From Aliirhizobium smilacinae (lineage in GTDB: Bacteria; Pseudomonadota; Alphaproteobacteria; Rhizobiales; Rhizobiaceae): a stretch of DNA of 64,000 nt. The notes under the pieces were generated by a model that had not been told where the DNA came from, did no database searches, and saw nothing but the letters and a program-made list of their open reading frames with translations. The first letter of the stretch is position 1; every line of letters begins with the position of its first letter. Location of the stretch: contig NZ_VDMN01000008.1 of assembly GCF_006335145.1 (NCBI RefSeq), forward strand, positions 62,001 to 126,000. The letters run 5' to 3'. The position numbers and the translations under genes were made by a program. Below, piece after piece: positions 23,211 through 31,136 of the stretch.

Positions 23211-23308
23211 AAAGAGCGTGAACTTTCGTCCGGTCTATTCTTGTTTATTAAGAGTATAATTTATTACGTATTGTTAATTATAATAACGGCCAAAAGTTCA
23301 CGCTCTTT
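23211..23308. repeat. 16-bp inverted repeat around an A+T-rich core
   Basis: AAAGAGCGTGAACTTT (23211-23226) and its exact reverse complement AAAGTTCACGCTCTTT (23293-23308) enclose 66 bp that are strongly A+T-rich (many TTATTA/TAATTAT steps), in contrast to G+C-rich sequence outside. Possible readings are a promoter/operator pair for the gene at 23454, an origin-like or recombination site, or a structured transcript. Confidence 0.75.
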
Positions 23309-23453
23309 GGAGGGTGCTTCCGGACTTCGGGATGGTCCGAAATGGGCTGCTCCGGCTTTGAATCTAGTCAGACCCCTCTCGCTCATAACCCACCGCGGTT
23401 CCATTGCCTCGCCGCTATAAGTCCCCGTGTAACCAACATAAGAGGACTTACTA

Positions 23454-23987
23454 ATGGCAGACGCGAGTGATGACGACACCTTCACCTTCATTCCTCCGCA
23501 GATCAGGCTGACGCCTTTTGACCGTCGGCTGAGGGAACTCCGGGAACTGCAGGAAAGGTATGAAGAGCTTGCCAGGCAGCCTAACAAGGAGCGCCGGTTG
23601 GCGGAATTGAAATATCAAATCCGCGAGGCAAAGAAGCGGTTTGAAGAAGAAAAGCGGCGTGACGGAGATGAAAATTGGCGGCGGCGCCGCGATGTGGATA
23701 GCTGGCGTTCAGGCGAAGGCAGGGAGTTGCGCAATTCAAGTCGCCGGAAGGTTCGTGATAAGCCGAATGAGGATCTTTCACACATGACGGATGAGCAGAA
23801 GGAAGAGCGCAAGCGTGACCAGCGTGCGGATGGCAATTTCGTCAAGCGCCGTGAAGCTAAGGGAGTCGCAGTTGCGAACATACAGGCAGAACTCATCGTC
23901 CGTCAGCAGCAGCGGAACAGCATGCGTCAGGCAGCATTAGAAACAGAGAACCCGATGACGAGCGATCCGTATTTCGGAATGTTTTGA
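23454..23987 (+). CDS. Highly charged coiled-coil protein of unknown function
   Basis: The 177-residue protein is very rich in Arg, Lys, Glu and Asp. Residues ~20-75 form a predicted coiled coil (RRLRELRELQERYEELARQ, RRLAELKYQIREAKKRFEEEK), followed by a basic hydrophilic stretch and a short C-terminal tail ending YFGMF. No enzymatic motif, signal peptide or membrane segment is visible. AGAGGA lies 7 bases before the ATG, which supports translation. It probably shares a transcript with the next gene 76 bp on. Function unknown. Confidence 0.6.
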   Translation: MADASDDDTFTFIPPQIRLTPFDRRLRELRELQERYEELARQPNKERRLAELKYQIREAKKRFEEEKRRDGDENWRRRRDVDSWRSGEGRELRNSSRRKVRDKPNEDLSHMTDEQKEERKRDQRADGNFVKRREAKGVAVANIQAELIVRQQQRNSMRQAALETENPMTSDPYFGMF

Positions 23988-24063
23988 CCATTTTGGACGG
24001 ATCCCACGCAATTTCTCAAGATGGCGTCCCCCTAGCGCGTCCCATTCACGAAAAGAGCCTCGA

Positions 24064-24495
24064 ATGCCTGACAATATCGACGACACCCGCCGGTTCTTTC
24101 GGAACCAATTCGAATACTACATCAACACCAAGGACATCTCCGAGTTGCGTGATGGATCACGGCTCACGCTCCGGGATCTATGCCGGGTTCTACAGCATGA
24201 TCCCGAACCGTTTCCTCCTTGTTATGACGGCGACCTTCGGAAGCTGTGCGGCCATGAATACCTGACTTGGTTTCGGCAGGATCGAACATACGGCGAAGTG
24301 ACGCGCCTTCTCGCCCGGATGTTCGCTGCTGAAGATGGTCTTCGTCCCGCTGTCGGTGGCCGCTGGGTGCAAGAAGTGCTGAATAGTGCCCGCGCCGCTG
24401 ACTACTGGCTTCGGTCAGAGGAAGAAACGACTGCAATCCTCATTGAATTTGATTTTTGCGGCGAATTGAGAGCGACGCGCTTCACTGGCACCTAA
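24064..24495 (+). CDS. Hypothetical protein
   Basis: The 143-residue soluble protein begins MPDNIDDTRRFFRNQFEYY and contains an aromatic/charged pattern (CYDGDLRKLCGHEYLTWFRQDRTYGEVTRLLARMF) I do not recognise. It ends with a beta-rich stretch (TTAILIEFDFCGELRATRF). It follows the charged coiled-coil gene in the same direction and its last 14 bp overlap the end of the convergent serine recombinase gene. Confidence 0.5.
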   Translation: MPDNIDDTRRFFRNQFEYYINTKDISELRDGSRLTLRDLCRVLQHDPEPFPPCYDGDLRKLCGHEYLTWFRQDRTYGEVTRLLARMFAAEDGLRPAVGGRWVQEVLNSARAADYWLRSEEETTAILIEFDFCGELRATRFTGT

Positions 24496-25057
24496 CTGCC
24501 GCTTGCTGCTTCAAGAGGCGCGATAGCGTCCGTGGATGCACGTGAAAACTGTCGGCCACCTCGCCGACAGTTTTTCCAGCCTGCTCGATCGATATCCGAG
24601 CATCTTCAAGTTGCTCTGATGTCATGGCAGGTCGTCTGCCGATCCGGCTGCCGCGAGCGCGAGCTGCAGCCATTCCCGCACGGGTTCGCTCGCTGATGAG
24701 AGATCGCTCGAATTCTGCCATACTCGCTAGCACATGTAGCAGCAGTCTTCCAGCTGAGGTGCTCGTATCTAAGTTTTCACTAATGGAACGAAATTCGATG
24801 CCCCTTTTATTTAGGTCGCGGACGAGCGCCAGAAGCTCGAAAAGTGATCGGCCAAGTCGATCGAGGCGCCAAACGGTGAGCGTGTCGCCGTGACGAAGAG
24901 TGCGGAGTAGCTTGCTCAGCCCGGGTCGTGAGAAATCGGCGCCAGAGAAACCTTCGTCAGTGAGGATCGCTGAGCATCCTGCCGCTTTCAGGGCAGCAAC
25001 CTGCAAATCCAAGCTCTGTTCGGTCGTGCTGATGCGACCATATCCGATGTTGCTCAT
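24482..25057 (-). CDS. Serine recombinase (resolvase/invertase family)
   Basis: The 191-residue protein is a small serine recombinase of the resolvase/DNA-invertase kind. The catalytic serine is S10 in GYGRISTTEQ; RLDRLGRSLFELLALV and LLHVLASMAEFERSLISERTRAGMAAARARGSRIGRRP are diagnostic of the catalytic domain and E helix, and residues ~145-185 form the C-terminal helix-turn-helix (VGEVADSFHVHPRTLSRLL). It could resolve cointegrates, invert a segment or be the remnant of a transposon; no transposase or terminal repeats were found next to it. It is a second recombinase of the island, unrelated to the tyrosine integrase. Confidence 0.92.
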   Translation of the reverse strand: MSNIGYGRISTTEQSLDLQVAALKAAGCSAILTDEGFSGADFSRPGLSKLLRTLRHGDTLTVWRLDRLGRSLFELLALVRDLNKRGIEFRSISENLDTSTSAGRLLLHVLASMAEFERSLISERTRAGMAAARARGSRIGRRPAMTSEQLEDARISIEQAGKTVGEVADSFHVHPRTLSRLLKQQAAVRCQ

Positions 25058-25259
25058 GCTATTTCCAGGTTTCCGTCACCCTGATACTACATGCCAAGCC
25101 CTTGATTAAAAGGAACCTTTTTGTGCGGAAGGGGATTTCTCTTGGCACGGCTAGCGCATCCAATGGTTTCAACAGCTTGATCCGTTGGGTTGAGAGCCGA
25201 AACTATCATGACGAAAACCTTCCCTTTTGTGCGGAGCAATCATGAAGTGACATCTGCAC

Positions 25260-25637
25260 ATGAGAAAGACTTCAACCATCCTGGCTATCGCGATGACCTT
25301 GCTCGTTTCTGGACAAGCAGTCGCAGCCGATGAGCTAAGCTCGCTCGTCAGTGTTTTGGCCACAACGGCTGCTCGTATTCGATCGATATCTGAAAGCTGT
25401 AAGGTCGCGGCAGATCCGATGTTGGAAGCTCAGGTTTTTGAGACGTTGATGTCTGTGCCCGGAATTAAAATGAGTGGTGTCACGTCTCACTTCGCTCAGC
25501 GTCGACAAACCGAGGCTGCCCTCAGAGGCTCGAAGTGCTATCCGGAGGATGCGGATTCACTCAGCACGCTAAAAAGTATCTACAAGAGCGAGGCCGCTGA
25601 CCTCGAGAAGCTTGTCGCTGAAAAGTTCGGTGATTAA
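25260..25637 (+). CDS. Secreted small protein of unknown function
   Basis: The 125-residue protein starts with a classical signal peptide (MRKTSTILAIAMTLLVSGQAVA, cleavage expected after AVA-A at about residue 23). The mature part of about 100 residues is helical with two cysteines (SCKVA and GSKCYP) that could form a disulfide. No family recognised. It is isolated: the serine recombinase is divergent on the left and an unrelated short gene lies on the right. Confidence 0.6.
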   Translation: MRKTSTILAIAMTLLVSGQAVAADELSSLVSVLATTAARIRSISESCKVAADPMLEAQVFETLMSVPGIKMSGVTSHFAQRRQTEAALRGSKCYPEDADSLSTLKSIYKSEAADLEKLVAEKFGD

Positions 25638-25801
25638 CGTGCGTCAACGCGGAAAGAGCTGTCACGTTGCTCTCCGGTCGCGGAGGCAAGCGTTTATCGC
25701 AAGCTCACAGTGATCCATTTTCTTGAAAGTATGCAAAAGCCTCCCGTCGAGTATGTCCCGACTGCCGCAGCCGTCCGTCCCAAAATATCTGGAGAAGTGA
25801 G

Positions 25802-26026
25802 ATGTCCGAAGCCGACGCTCTTTACAAGAATGCCGGTGCCTTCACCATATTCGAAAAGCTTAAGCTTGGGCAGTCAGTGTTTTTTAACCGCACAATCTGG
25901 CCCAATGGCGAGAGCACCTGGCTCGGCCCCTGGGAAAGCCGGGTTAAAGCACACGCAATCGCAGACTTCGTAAAGATGAAGCGAGTGGAAACCGCTTTCA
26001 TTGTGCACGTTACCAAACGGCGCTGA
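25802..26026 (+). CDS. Short hypothetical protein
   Basis: A 74-residue protein with a GGAG ribosome site ten bases before the ATG. The sequence (SVFFNRTIWPNGESTWLGPWESRVKAHAIADFVKMKRVETAFIVHVTKR) has the look of a small compact alpha/beta protein with many tryptophans and aromatic residues; no family recognised. It stands alone before the convergent protease-hsd operon. Confidence 0.5.
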   Translation: MSEADALYKNAGAFTIFEKLKLGQSVFFNRTIWPNGESTWLGPWESRVKAHAIADFVKMKRVETAFIVHVTKRR

Positions 26027-26144
26027 ACCACTACCCGCACAGAGACTCGCCTGCGCATTCCACATGTCGGGAGCTGCGAAGTAACATGTGCGACCGCCGA
26101 GCCAGCCAGTGACCTTCCTCGAGTCAAATAACATATGCTATTCG

Positions 26145-26888
26145 CTAGACTGACGGCTCCACCTTCTCCCACCCAAGCATGTGCTCGTTCTTGTCGAGCC
26201 AGGCCTTGCGCTCCTGCCAGTCCGGCAACACGCGCCCCACGAGGTCCCAGAACTCCGGCTCGTGATTACGGTGCTTCAGGTGGCACATCTCGTGGACGAC
26301 GGCGTATTCGAGCACGGGCTTCGGCGCGGAGATCAGGTGCCAGTTGAGATTGATCTGCCGGTCCTGCCCGCAGCTACCCCAGATGTGCTTCTGGTCCTTG
26401 ATCTGGATGCCGCGCGGTTTCAGCCCGTGACGCTCTGCATGCTGGCGGACGAAGCCGCGGGCATCGTCGCGCACTCGGCGTTTCAGCCAGAGCCGGAGTG
26501 CGCTCTCGATGATCGTGTCTGATGACTCGGGAGACATGTCGGCGGGCTTCCGGATCTGGAAACCATTGCGGAAGCTGACCTCGACGAGCGAGCCGTCGAA
26601 GGGCTCGATCGTGAGCCTGGTCATCCGTCCGCGGTAGGGGATCTTGGCGCCGGTGACGAATTTGTAGACGCGCGTCTGCGCCTTGGCGCGTTCGGCCATG
26701 TGTTGCACGGTCTCGATGATCCAGGCGCGACGGCGATCGAGAACCGCGTTGATCTGTGCCTCTGTCGCTCCCTCCGGCACCAGCAGCTCAAAAGATTGCG
26801 GCGTGACGCTGAGGCTGGCTTTCCGAGCCCTCGGCGATCGCCGCAAAGTGTATTCGATCTCGCGTTCTCCAATGCGATAGACGGCCAT
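26145..26888 (-). CDS. SprT/YgjP-like zinc metallopeptidase next to the type I RM system
   Basis: The 247-residue protein carries HEMCH (H199, E200, H203) within YAVVHEMCHLKHRNHEPEFWDLVGRVLPDWQERKAWL, the DUF45/YgjP pattern of SprT-like zincins. The N-terminal half is beta-rich (RRSPRARKASLSVTPQSFELLVPEGATEAQI). Genes of this family often lie beside hsdR in type I restriction loci; the role there is unknown, perhaps protein turnover. The ATG at 26888 is 5 bp past the hsdR stop, with GGGA nearby; an earlier start at 26903 would overlap hsdR. It is the last gene of the hsdM-hsdS-hsdR operon. Confidence 0.88.
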   Translation of the reverse strand: MAVYRIGEREIEYTLRRSPRARKASLSVTPQSFELLVPEGATEAQINAVLDRRRAWIIETVQHMAERAKAQTRVYKFVTGAKIPYRGRMTRLTIEPFDGSLVEVSFRNGFQIRKPADMSPESSDTIIESALRLWLKRRVRDDARGFVRQHAERHGLKPRGIQIKDQKHIWGSCGQDRQINLNWHLISAPKPVLEYAVVHEMCHLKHRNHEPEFWDLVGRVLPDWQERKAWLDKNEHMLGWEKVEPSV

Positions 26889-26892
26889 TTCA

Positions 26893-29800
26893 CTATCCCG
26901 CAAAATGCTTGAGCGCGTAGGCTTCGACCTCTTCCGGGATCTCCTTGAGCTGCGTCAGGCCGGCCAGATGCGCCATGGAGCGCGCCTGCTGCCGCAGGCT
27001 TTTGCGCAGTCCGTCCTTCTGCCACCAGCCATATGGCGCGCTCACGGGGTCGGTATAAAGTCCCTCCAGGCGGATCGCCAGATCCTCACATCCCGTCCCG
27101 GCGGTGAAGCCGTTGAGGATCTGCAGGATGCCATAGGCGCCGGGAGAAAAACCCGCTTCGACATGCGCGGCATCCTCTGCCGTGATGTCCTTCGCCAGCT
27201 CTTCCGCGGCCTTCAGCTTGTCAGCCCAAGAGAGCTGCGCGCCGTCTAGCTTTTCCAAGAGCTGGCGCAGGCGCTCGGAGAATTTGCCATACTGATGCGG
27301 GCTGTCGTCGATCCGCTCGGTCACGGTTTTGCGCAGCTCCGTCGTCTTGCGGATCGCCGCCGTCATCAAATCCTCCTCGGTCTTGGCCGTGGGATCGAAA
27401 TCTTCCCAAAACTCGGGATCGGTGATGTGGCGGAGCTTGACGGTGACGCTGAGACCCGTCGCCTCCAGGTGCTTTTCCAGCATCTCGCGGATCTTCTCGC
27501 TGTGGTTCATCTGGTCGAAGGCCTGGCGCTTTTCGAAATGCTGCGTGCCATAGAGCAGGAAGTTGGCGACCCATTTCAGATCGGCGGTGAACTCCAGAAC
27601 GCTCGGGTCCGGGCTCAGCGTCTCATAGAGGGCGATGAAGCTGCGCGCTTTGGCCTTGAAGTCGAACCACTTGTCCTCACTGCCGAGCAGCTTCACGAAG
27701 GCATCATATTCTGCCTTCAGTCCGTCCTTTTCGCTCGCCTTGCGTCTCAGCGGCTTCATCAGCGCGGCGACGGCAGATTGCGCGGCTCTCAGCTGACTGC
27801 GCAGATCGTCCAGGTCGCGCATGGCGGTCTTCACGTCATCGGCGCGGTAGGAGGAGAGCGCCTCCTCCAGATGGCCGGAGACGCCGATGTAATCGACGAT
27901 CAGCCCGTTGCGCTTTCTGGCGTCGGAGACGCGGTTGGTGCGGGCGATCGCCTGCAGCAGGCCGTGCTCCTTCAGCGGCTTGTCGAGATACATGACGCTT
28001 TCTATCGGGCAGTCGAAGCCGGTCAACAGCTTGTCGCAGACGATCAGGAACTGCGGGTCGTCGCCCTTGCGGCCAAAGGCCTTCTTCGCCAGTTTTTCCG
28101 CCTCGGCGTCGAGATAGTGCGCCTTCAGCTCGGTGCGGATCTCCTGCTTGTGGGCGTCCTCGCTCGGTTTGCCGTCTTCCTGGTTGATGGAGTAGACGCA
28201 GGCCGACATGGCATCGGCGCGCGCCAGCGCCTCGGCAGGCCCCATTCCCTCGGCCTTGAGATCCTCGGCAATGACCTTTGTCAGCGCCTGCTTGTAGAGA
28301 ATAACTGCCTCGCGATCGATGGCGACGATCTGCGCCTTGAATCCGTCCGGCTGGGCGTAGGCCTTGAAATGCGTCCAGATGTCGTAGGCGATCAGCGCGA
28401 TCCGGCGCGGATGCTTGACCAGATCCTCGATCTGCACCCCGCGCTTCTTGATCTCGTTCAGCTTGTCGTCGTCCAGCTCCGCAAACCAGGTGTCGAACAG
28501 GATGTCGATCTTCGCCTCGTCGATATGCCAGTCGGTCTTGCGGCCGGTATAATAGATCGGGACCGTCGCGCCATCCGCCACGGCGTCGTCGATGCCATAT
28601 TTGTCGAGATAGCCTTCTCCCGGCACCCCGAAGTTCTCGTAGGTGTTCTTGTCATCCTTCTTCACCGGTGTGCCGGTAAAGCCGAAGAAACAGGCGTGCG
28701 GCAGCGTGGCCCGCAGATAGGCGCCGAGATCCTTTTCCTGGGTGCGGTGCGCCTCGTCCACCATCACGATCCAGTTTTCCGGATTGGCAATTGCCTCCTT
28801 CGAGCCCTGGAACTTGAAGATGGTGGAAAGCGCGGTGTGTCCGTCCTTGCCACTGCGGATCAGCGCGTGCAGATCCTTGATGCTCTCGATCGGTGTCGGG
28901 TTCGGCAACCCGCACGCGACAAAGGTGCCGCTGATCTGGCTGTGTAGGTCCACTCTATCGGTCAGCACCAGAATGTTCGGGTTGGTTAGCGCTTCGGATT
29001 TTATCGTCCGGTGCGTCTTAAGCTTCAGCGCGGCAAACACCATGGTCAGCGATTTGCCACTGCCCTGGGTATGCCAGATCAGCCCCTGCCGGTGCTTACT
29101 CTCGATGACGCGCTCGACAATGCGATTGACGGCACGAAATTGCTGGTAGCGGCAGATTTTCTTGATCGTGCCGGTCTCAGACTTTTCGAATACGACATAA
29201 TGAGCGATCAAGTCGAGCAGACGGCTGGGTTCCAGCAGGCACCAGAGACCCTTGGCGAGCGTGTCGGGAAAATCACCCTCCACCTTCGGCCAGGGGTCGC
29301 GCCAGTCGGCGAAATATTTTGAGCCGGAGCCGGTCGCGCCATAAAGCACCAGCGCGCCGTCGGTGACGATGTTGAAGACGTTGGAGAAGAACAGGCGCGG
29401 AATATCTCGCTCATATTGCTTGATCTGCTCGAAGGCCTCGCCGGTCTTGTCCTTCACGTTGAGCGGGCTCTTCGCCTCGATCACTACCAGCGGAATGCCG
29501 TTGACATAGACCACGACGTCGGGCTTGCGCGTATGCTCCGCCTTTACCCGCAGCTGATGCGTGACGACAAACTGGTTGTTGCCGGATTCGAGAAAATCGA
29601 TCACCCGCAGCGTCTGGCGCGTTTCCTGGCCGGTCACCTTACGGGCATAGTTGCCGCGCAGCACTTTTAGCCAGGTCTCGTTGTCGCTGATGGCCGCAAG
29701 CTCGCCATAGGTGGCCTCGGCGGATGTGCGGTCGATCCCGTTGATGCGCATCAGCGCTTCCACGAGGTGCGGGCGAAACAGCACCTGGTTCTCGCCGTCC

Positions 29801-29904
29801 CGAAGCGCGGTGTGCTCTGCGAATGGCACCATACCATAGCCCATGGTCTTGAGATGCTCGATCGTGGGACGCTCGGCAAAATGCCATTCGGGGCCGTGGC
29901 TCAT
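26893..29904 (-). CDS. hsdR: Type I restriction enzyme, R subunit
   Basis: HsdR (1003 residues) translocates DNA with ATP and cuts it when two complexes meet. The N-terminal nuclease site is D129 and E143-x-K145 (KPDVVVYVNGIPLVVIEAKSP). The helicase domains follow, with Walker A HTQGSGKS at 279-286, VMVDEAHRTQ as the DEAD/H box, GFTGTP as motif III and TGFDCP and ARTNR further on. The C-terminal helical region (about 800-1003) should bind the methylase. The frame is intact. It starts 6 bp after hsdS ends, with a GGAG site. Confidence 0.96.
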   Translation of the reverse strand: MSHGPEWHFAERPTIEHLKTMGYGMVPFAEHTALRDGENQVLFRPHLVEALMRINGIDRTSAEATYGELAAISDNETWLKVLRGNYARKVTGQETRQTLRVIDFLESGNNQFVVTHQLRVKAEHTRKPDVVVYVNGIPLVVIEAKSPLNVKDKTGEAFEQIKQYERDIPRLFFSNVFNIVTDGALVLYGATGSGSKYFADWRDPWPKVEGDFPDTLAKGLWCLLEPSRLLDLIAHYVVFEKSETGTIKKICRYQQFRAVNRIVERVIESKHRQGLIWHTQGSGKSLTMVFAALKLKTHRTIKSEALTNPNILVLTDRVDLHSQISGTFVACGLPNPTPIESIKDLHALIRSGKDGHTALSTIFKFQGSKEAIANPENWIVMVDEAHRTQEKDLGAYLRATLPHACFFGFTGTPVKKDDKNTYENFGVPGEGYLDKYGIDDAVADGATVPIYYTGRKTDWHIDEAKIDILFDTWFAELDDDKLNEIKKRGVQIEDLVKHPRRIALIAYDIWTHFKAYAQPDGFKAQIVAIDREAVILYKQALTKVIAEDLKAEGMGPAEALARADAMSACVYSINQEDGKPSEDAHKQEIRTELKAHYLDAEAEKLAKKAFGRKGDDPQFLIVCDKLLTGFDCPIESVMYLDKPLKEHGLLQAIARTNRVSDARKRNGLIVDYIGVSGHLEEALSSYRADDVKTAMRDLDDLRSQLRAAQSAVAALMKPLRRKASEKDGLKAEYDAFVKLLGSEDKWFDFKAKARSFIALYETLSPDPSVLEFTADLKWVANFLLYGTQHFEKRQAFDQMNHSEKIREMLEKHLEATGLSVTVKLRHITDPEFWEDFDPTAKTEEDLMTAAIRKTTELRKTVTERIDDSPHQYGKFSERLRQLLEKLDGAQLSWADKLKAAEELAKDITAEDAAHVEAGFSPGAYGILQILNGFTAGTGCEDLAIRLEGLYTDPVSAPYGWWQKDGLRKSLRQQARSMAHLAGLTQLKEIPEEVEAYALKHFAG

Positions 29905-29909
29905 GGTAT

Positions 29910-31136
29910 TTACTCCGCAGCCATGGGCAGAGCGTCGGTGACGCGCTTGCGGCCGGTTAGGAGGTCAGACATCAGGGCAGATTTGAGTGACTGAAGCCGA
30001 TCCAAAGAAGCTTGGTTTAGATCCTCAGCCACTTGTAGCTCTGCAGCTTTGGTTGAGATTCCCATCTGTTCCGCAAATGGGGGAACAGCTACCGACTGAC
30101 CTGTGATCTCCTTCTTATGCACATGGAGCAAGCTGTCCTTAAAACCGTGGGCTTTCGCCTCAATCTTGAAGGTGATCAGCTTCAACGTCTGAAAAAGCCA
30201 GCGCTTATCGACATCCTCCCGGCAAGAGATTTTGAAGATGTGTTGATTTAGAACTCCCAGCGGCCCTGGCCAGATCGTCGGACCAAAAGAAACTCCTCGA
30301 ACACCTGCCCAAGCGAACAAAAGATCGCCCGGATTAATCAGCCACTTATCGAGAGGTGTTCCGTCAAAGTAGTTGAAATTTTTGCTGCCGTTCAGATTCT
30401 GGATGCGTATGATCGGTAGGCCTTTATCGCTCCAGTCCGGCGGCCGGAAACCATTACCGTTTGAAAGCACGCACAGTTCATCAACCGGCTTAATCTCCCA
30501 GCCCTCCGGAAGCTCCCCGATCTCCGTCTGCTTGAAACGCGTGTGGCCGATGCCTTTGGTGAGCAAGCGTTCCAGCACGCCCTGCTTGACCTTTCTAGTC
30601 TGCTCGATCACCGCCCGCGTTGCTGCAATGGCCTCGTCAATGCTGGACAGTATTTCGGCGATGCGGCGCTGCTCGTGAAGCGGGGGGAGAGGGATTGAGA
30701 GTTTTCCTAAAGTCGAGAAAGAGATCGACTTACGGCGATTGACGCCTCCGTTTCCAAGCGCATCAAACTGACCATTCGTGGCACAGAATTTGAAAAGACG
30801 AAGAATGAAGTCCGGATCCGCCTGACGTTCATCGATCTCGAACACAGTATACATGGGGCTGATTAGCCCCACGTCGAAACGAGTGAGACGATCGACTGAG
30901 CCCTCATCGAGGTGGATCGTCGCGTAAGCAAATTGTCCCTTCCGAACGATTTTGTAGTTCTCTGTGTCTGCGCTAAACACCTTTTTCTTGAAGTATTCCT
31001 CAGATGGGACGAAGCCATCGTATTTGGTGACGCTCAGAACCGGGATCTCATCACGGCTGCGATTTCTTGATGACACGTCGGACGCGATGTCGCTGAAGGG
31101 GGTAAGCCTCCACCCCACTGCCACCTCACGCGACAT
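29910..31136 (-). CDS. hsdS: Type I restriction enzyme, specificity subunit
   Basis: HsdS (408 residues) has two target-recognition domains, each followed by a conserved spacer helix: TLGKLSIPLPPLHEQRRIAEILSSIDEAIAATRAVIEQTRKVKQGVLERLLTKG between TRD1 and TRD2 and a second at the C-terminus (AEQMGISTKAAELQ...LQSLKSALMSDLLTGRKRV). It fixes the two half-sites of the DNA target, which cannot be read from sequence alone. ATG 31136 with GGGAG eight bases upstream is preferred to TTG 31142. It overlaps hsdM by 11 bp. The TRDs are less G+C-rich than hsdM and hsdR, as expected for exchangeable cassettes. Confidence 0.94.
   Translation of the reverse strand: MSREVAVGWRLTPFSDIASDVSSRNRSRDEIPVLSVTKYDGFVPSEEYFKKKVFSADTENYKIVRKGQFAYATIHLDEGSVDRLTRFDVGLISPMYTVFEIDERQADPDFILRLFKFCATNGQFDALGNGGVNRRKSISFSTLGKLSIPLPPLHEQRRIAEILSSIDEAIAATRAVIEQTRKVKQGVLERLLTKGIGHTRFKQTEIGELPEGWEIKPVDELCVLSNGNGFRPPDWSDKGLPIIRIQNLNGSKNFNYFDGTPLDKWLINPGDLLFAWAGVRGVSFGPTIWPGPLGVLNQHIFKISCREDVDKRWLFQTLKLITFKIEAKAHGFKDSLLHVHKKEITGQSVAVPPFAEQMGISTKAAELQVAEDLNQASLDRLQSLKSALMSDLLTGRKRVTDALPMAAE

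Larger units (their letters stand above)
22816..23453. other. Repeat-containing non-coding region of the island
   Basis: No supported gene was found in these 638 bp. The region holds a 17-bp direct repeat (GGGAGCCGCAGGCGACC at 23026-23042 and 23179-23195) and a 16-bp inverted repeat enclosing an A+T-rich core (23211-23308). The promoter of the next gene should lie in its right part. Confidence 0.6.

Noticed and set aside
25119..25235. 11-bp direct repeat TTTTGTGCGGA (25119-25129, 25225-25235) upstream of the serine recombinase
   Set aside because: Possible resolution-site half, but short, without dyad symmetry, and not matched to a known res layout; kept only as a note.
27295..28947. 550-codon open frame on the plus strand inside hsdR
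   Set aside because: It is antisense to a complete, motif-rich hsdR gene and arises from its high G+C codon bias; the translation shows no family features.
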